Assembly (NCBI GenBank): GCA_038227745.1
Contig: JBBRPS010000599.1
Location: 1 to 6,556, forward strand
DNA: 6,556 nt
Direction of reading: 5' to 3'
From: DASPXY01 sp038227745
GTDB lineage: Bacteria > Planctomycetota > Planctomycetia > Gemmatales > Gemmataceae
Shown here: positions 5,169 to 6,556 of the stretch, piece after piece
Numbering within the stretch: position 1 is the first letter of the stretch
Layout of the letters: each line of letters opens with the position of its first letter
Position numbers and translations under genes: made by a program
The notes under the pieces: generated by a model
Databases searched by the model: none
What the model was told of the DNA's origin: nothing
The model's input: only the letters and a program-made list of their open reading frames with translations

Positions 5169-6407
5169 TCAGAAGCGCAGCTGCAGCCGGCCGAGCCGCT
5201 TCACGGTTTCCGCCATTAGCGCGTCCTCCTCCGCCTCGTCCCGGGCGAGGTAGGTCACCGAAAAGCGCAGGTACGGCCCCGCGTTGTCCCACGGCACGCA
5301 GAGTACCGACTGCTCCTCGATCAGAAACTGCGACGCCTCCTCGGCGTTGGCGAACGTCCGCTCGCCGCAGCCCTTCGGGGCGCGCACATAGAGGAAGTAC
5401 GTCCCGCCCGGCATCTTCGCCTGGAAGCCGACCTGGTTCAGGGCGGTTACGAGCTTCTGCAGGCGGCGGCGGTACTTCGCGCGGGTGCGGTCGCCGATCT
5501 CGGGGTGCTGCAGGGCGGCCGCCGATGCCTGCTGGACCGCCATGAACTGGCCCGAATCGCAGTTGTCCTTGATGTCGGCGAACGCCTGCACGATCTTCGG
5601 GTGGCCGGCCACGAACGCCATGCGCCAGCCGATCATGTTGAACCCCTTCGACATCGAGTGGATCTCGACGCCGACCTCCTTCGCCCCCTCGACCTGCAGG
5701 AAGCTCAACGGCGGCCCGTCGTAACTGAGCAGGACGTGGGCCGCGTCCTGCACCACGACGATGCGGTTCGTCAGGGCGAAGTCGAGCACCTGGCGGTAGA
5801 AGTCGCGCGTGGCGACGGCGCCGGTCGGGCTCTTGGGGTAGTTGATGACGAGGAGCTTGGCACGGCGGCGGACATCGGCGGGGATGGCGCCGAGGTCGGG
5901 GTAGAAGCCGTTCTCCTCGCGCAGCGGCAGGTTGTAAACCTCGCCGCCGTAATACTTCGTGTGCGTGCCGGCGACGGGGTAGCCGGGCACCGTCATGAGG
6001 GTGACGTCGCCGGGGTTGATGAAGGCGGCGGGGAGCATGGCCAGCGCCGGCTTGGAGCCGATGGCGTGATTGACCTCGGTGGCCGGGTCGAGGGTGACAC
6101 CGAAGATGCGCTGCATGAAGCCGGCGGCGGCGTCCTTGAAGGCCCCGATGCCGTTGTCCGCGTAGCCCCGGTTCTCCAGCTTGTCGATTTCGCGCTTGGC
6201 GACCTCGCGCACGAGCGGGTCGGCCATGTCGTCGTTCTCGCCGATGCCGAAGTCGAGCAGTTGCCGTTCGGGGTGGGCCTGGAGGACGGCGCGCTTGGCG
6301 CGTTTGATCTTCTCGAACTTGTAGATCTCGGTGCCCTTGCCGTAGTTGGCGCCGCCGAGGCGTTCGGCGAAGAGGGTCTGGAACCAGGGATCAGCGGGTG
6401 TGGTCAT
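5169..6407 (-). CDS. dapL: LL-diaminopimelate aminotransferase
   Basis: This 412-residue fold-type I PLP enzyme matches DapL, which converts tetrahydrodipicolinate to LL-diaminopimelate with glutamate as amino donor. It is a one-step bypass of the acylated routes to lysine and peptidoglycan meso-DAP, and acts in the cytoplasm. Seen in the sequence: LLDFGIGENDDMADP near 50-64 (DapL-like N-terminal signature), GSKPA at 117-121, VPGYPV at 140-145, NYPKSPTG at 189-196, D221 in VVQDAAHVLLSYDG (contacts the PLP ring nitrogen), the Schiff-base lysine K254 in SMSKGFNMIGWR, and R381 in YLRFSVTY (substrate carboxylate). Its length is normal for the family. ATG 6407 has AAGGG about 11 bases upstream. 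No other lysine-pathway gene is adjacent. A different class I aminotransferase specificity is possible, but the GIGENDDMA and SKGFNMIGWR motifs favour DapL. Confidence 0.93.
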   Translation of the reverse strand: MTTPADPWFQTLFAERLGGANYGKGTEIYKFEKIKRAKRAVLQAHPERQLLDFGIGENDDMADPLVREVAKREIDKLENRGYADNGIGAFKDAAAGFMQRIFGVTLDPATEVNHAIGSKPALAMLPAAFINPGDVTLMTVPGYPVAGTHTKYYGGEVYNLPLREENGFYPDLGAIPADVRRRAKLLVINYPKSPTGAVATRDFYRQVLDFALTNRIVVVQDAAHVLLSYDGPPLSFLQVEGAKEVGVEIHSMSKGFNMIGWRMAFVAGHPKIVQAFADIKDNCDSGQFMAVQQASAAALQHPEIGDRTRAKYRRRLQKLVTALNQVGFQAKMPGGTYFLYVRAPKGCGERTFANAEEASQFLIEEQSVLCVPWDNAGPYLRFSVTYLARDEAEEDALMAETVKRLGRLQLRF

Positions 6408-6556
6408 CGCGGTCGCGTCCCTTCCGGCAGCCGCGGCGAGGCGGCCCGGACTTCGTGGGTTGGAATGTTTGGGTACACTATACGGAAACGCCCTCCTGCG
6501 AGATAGAGGAGAATGCGCGAGGTAAGGGTCGTGGGGCCGAGCTGCCCCCTTGTCGG
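6408..6556. other. upstream region of dapL to the window edge
   Basis: Apart from the dapL ribosome site and the -10-like element I see no supported feature. A plus-strand ATG at 6513 directly follows a GAGGAG run, but the spacing is a single base and only 14 codons are visible before the edge. The minus strand is open throughout and ends in an ATGA overlap with dapL, but its codon use is mixed and the peptide unremarkable. Confidence 0.5.
6477..6482 (-). promoter_or_regulatory. candidate -10 element for dapL
   Basis: On the minus strand TATAGT matches the sigma70 -10 consensus at five of six positions and stands in a locally less GC-rich stretch. A start near 6470 would give a leader of about 60 bases. 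No good -35 is seen 16-19 bp upstream, so a different sigma factor, an activator, or a chance match is possible. Confidence 0.35.

Noticed and set aside
4036..5253. Plus-strand 405-codon ORF
   Set aside because: It overlaps the exported-protein gene in another frame, runs through its promoter and the terminator hairpin, and translates to Arg/Ala/Pro/Gly-rich text.
5505..6506. Plus-strand 333-codon ORF
   Set aside because: Antisense shadow of dapL, with repetitive Val/Gly/Asp/Glu content.
6404..6556. Open minus-strand frame ending in an ATGA overlap with dapL
   Set aside because: The four-base overlap is typical of operons, but the 50 visible codons include rare ones such as ATA and AGG, look like no protein terminus, and cover the -10-like element. 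It would be revived if the frame continued as a conserved protein beyond the window.
6513..6556. Plus-strand ATG after GAGGAG at the right edge
   Set aside because: Only one base separates the purine run from the ATG, and 14 codons are too few to judge.
1..6556. CRISPR array or tandem repeats
   Set aside because: No regularly spaced direct repeats were seen on reading; the repeats found are single inverted pairs.

Overview
The window looks like chromosomal DNA from a planctomycete, most likely of the Gemmata group. The basis is high GC with GC-rich third positions, an LL-diaminopimelate aminotransferase, a cysteine-rich integrase of a type I associate with planctomycetes, and a small secreted protein with motifs I recall from planctomycete proteins. 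The lineage call is an inference; no database was searched.

Layout, left to right. (1) Bases 2-79 may be the last 25 codons of a rightward gene that begins outside the window. (2) Bases 80-258 hold no gene but contain two overlapping inverted repeats that compete for the same bases, just past the end of the integrase gene. (3) A leftward tyrosine-recombinase gene (259-1485) reads away from a rightward tRNA-Arg(ACG) gene (1630-1703). Between them is a 27-bp site with two perfect 10-bp inverted arms around a 7-bp centre. (4) Bases 1704-2126 carry no convincing large gene, but they include a possible 27-codon ORF with a strong ribosome site and a 10-bp perfect inverted repeat just before the next gene. 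(5) A rightward SNF2-family ATPase gene (2127-4019) has all the helicase motifs and a Pro/Ala-rich N-terminus. (6) A well-formed sigma70-type promoter precedes a small exported protein gene (4166-4825), which ends at a strong hairpin. (7) On the other strand, dapL (6407-5169) is followed 51 bp later by a gene for an 81-residue membrane protein (5117-4872). That pair converges on the same hairpin, which probably terminates transcription from both sides.

How the parts relate. The integrase beside a tRNA gene suggests a mobile-element end or an old insertion hotspot, but no second copy of the tRNA end is visible, so element boundaries cannot be set. The SNF2 ATPase and the exported protein are separate rightward units. 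dapL serves lysine and diaminopimelate synthesis, and the membrane protein may share its transcript. I see no complete defence or other multi-gene system. The most interesting points are the altered catalytic residues of the integrase, the recombination-site-like palindrome beside it, and the competing inverted repeats at its 3' end.
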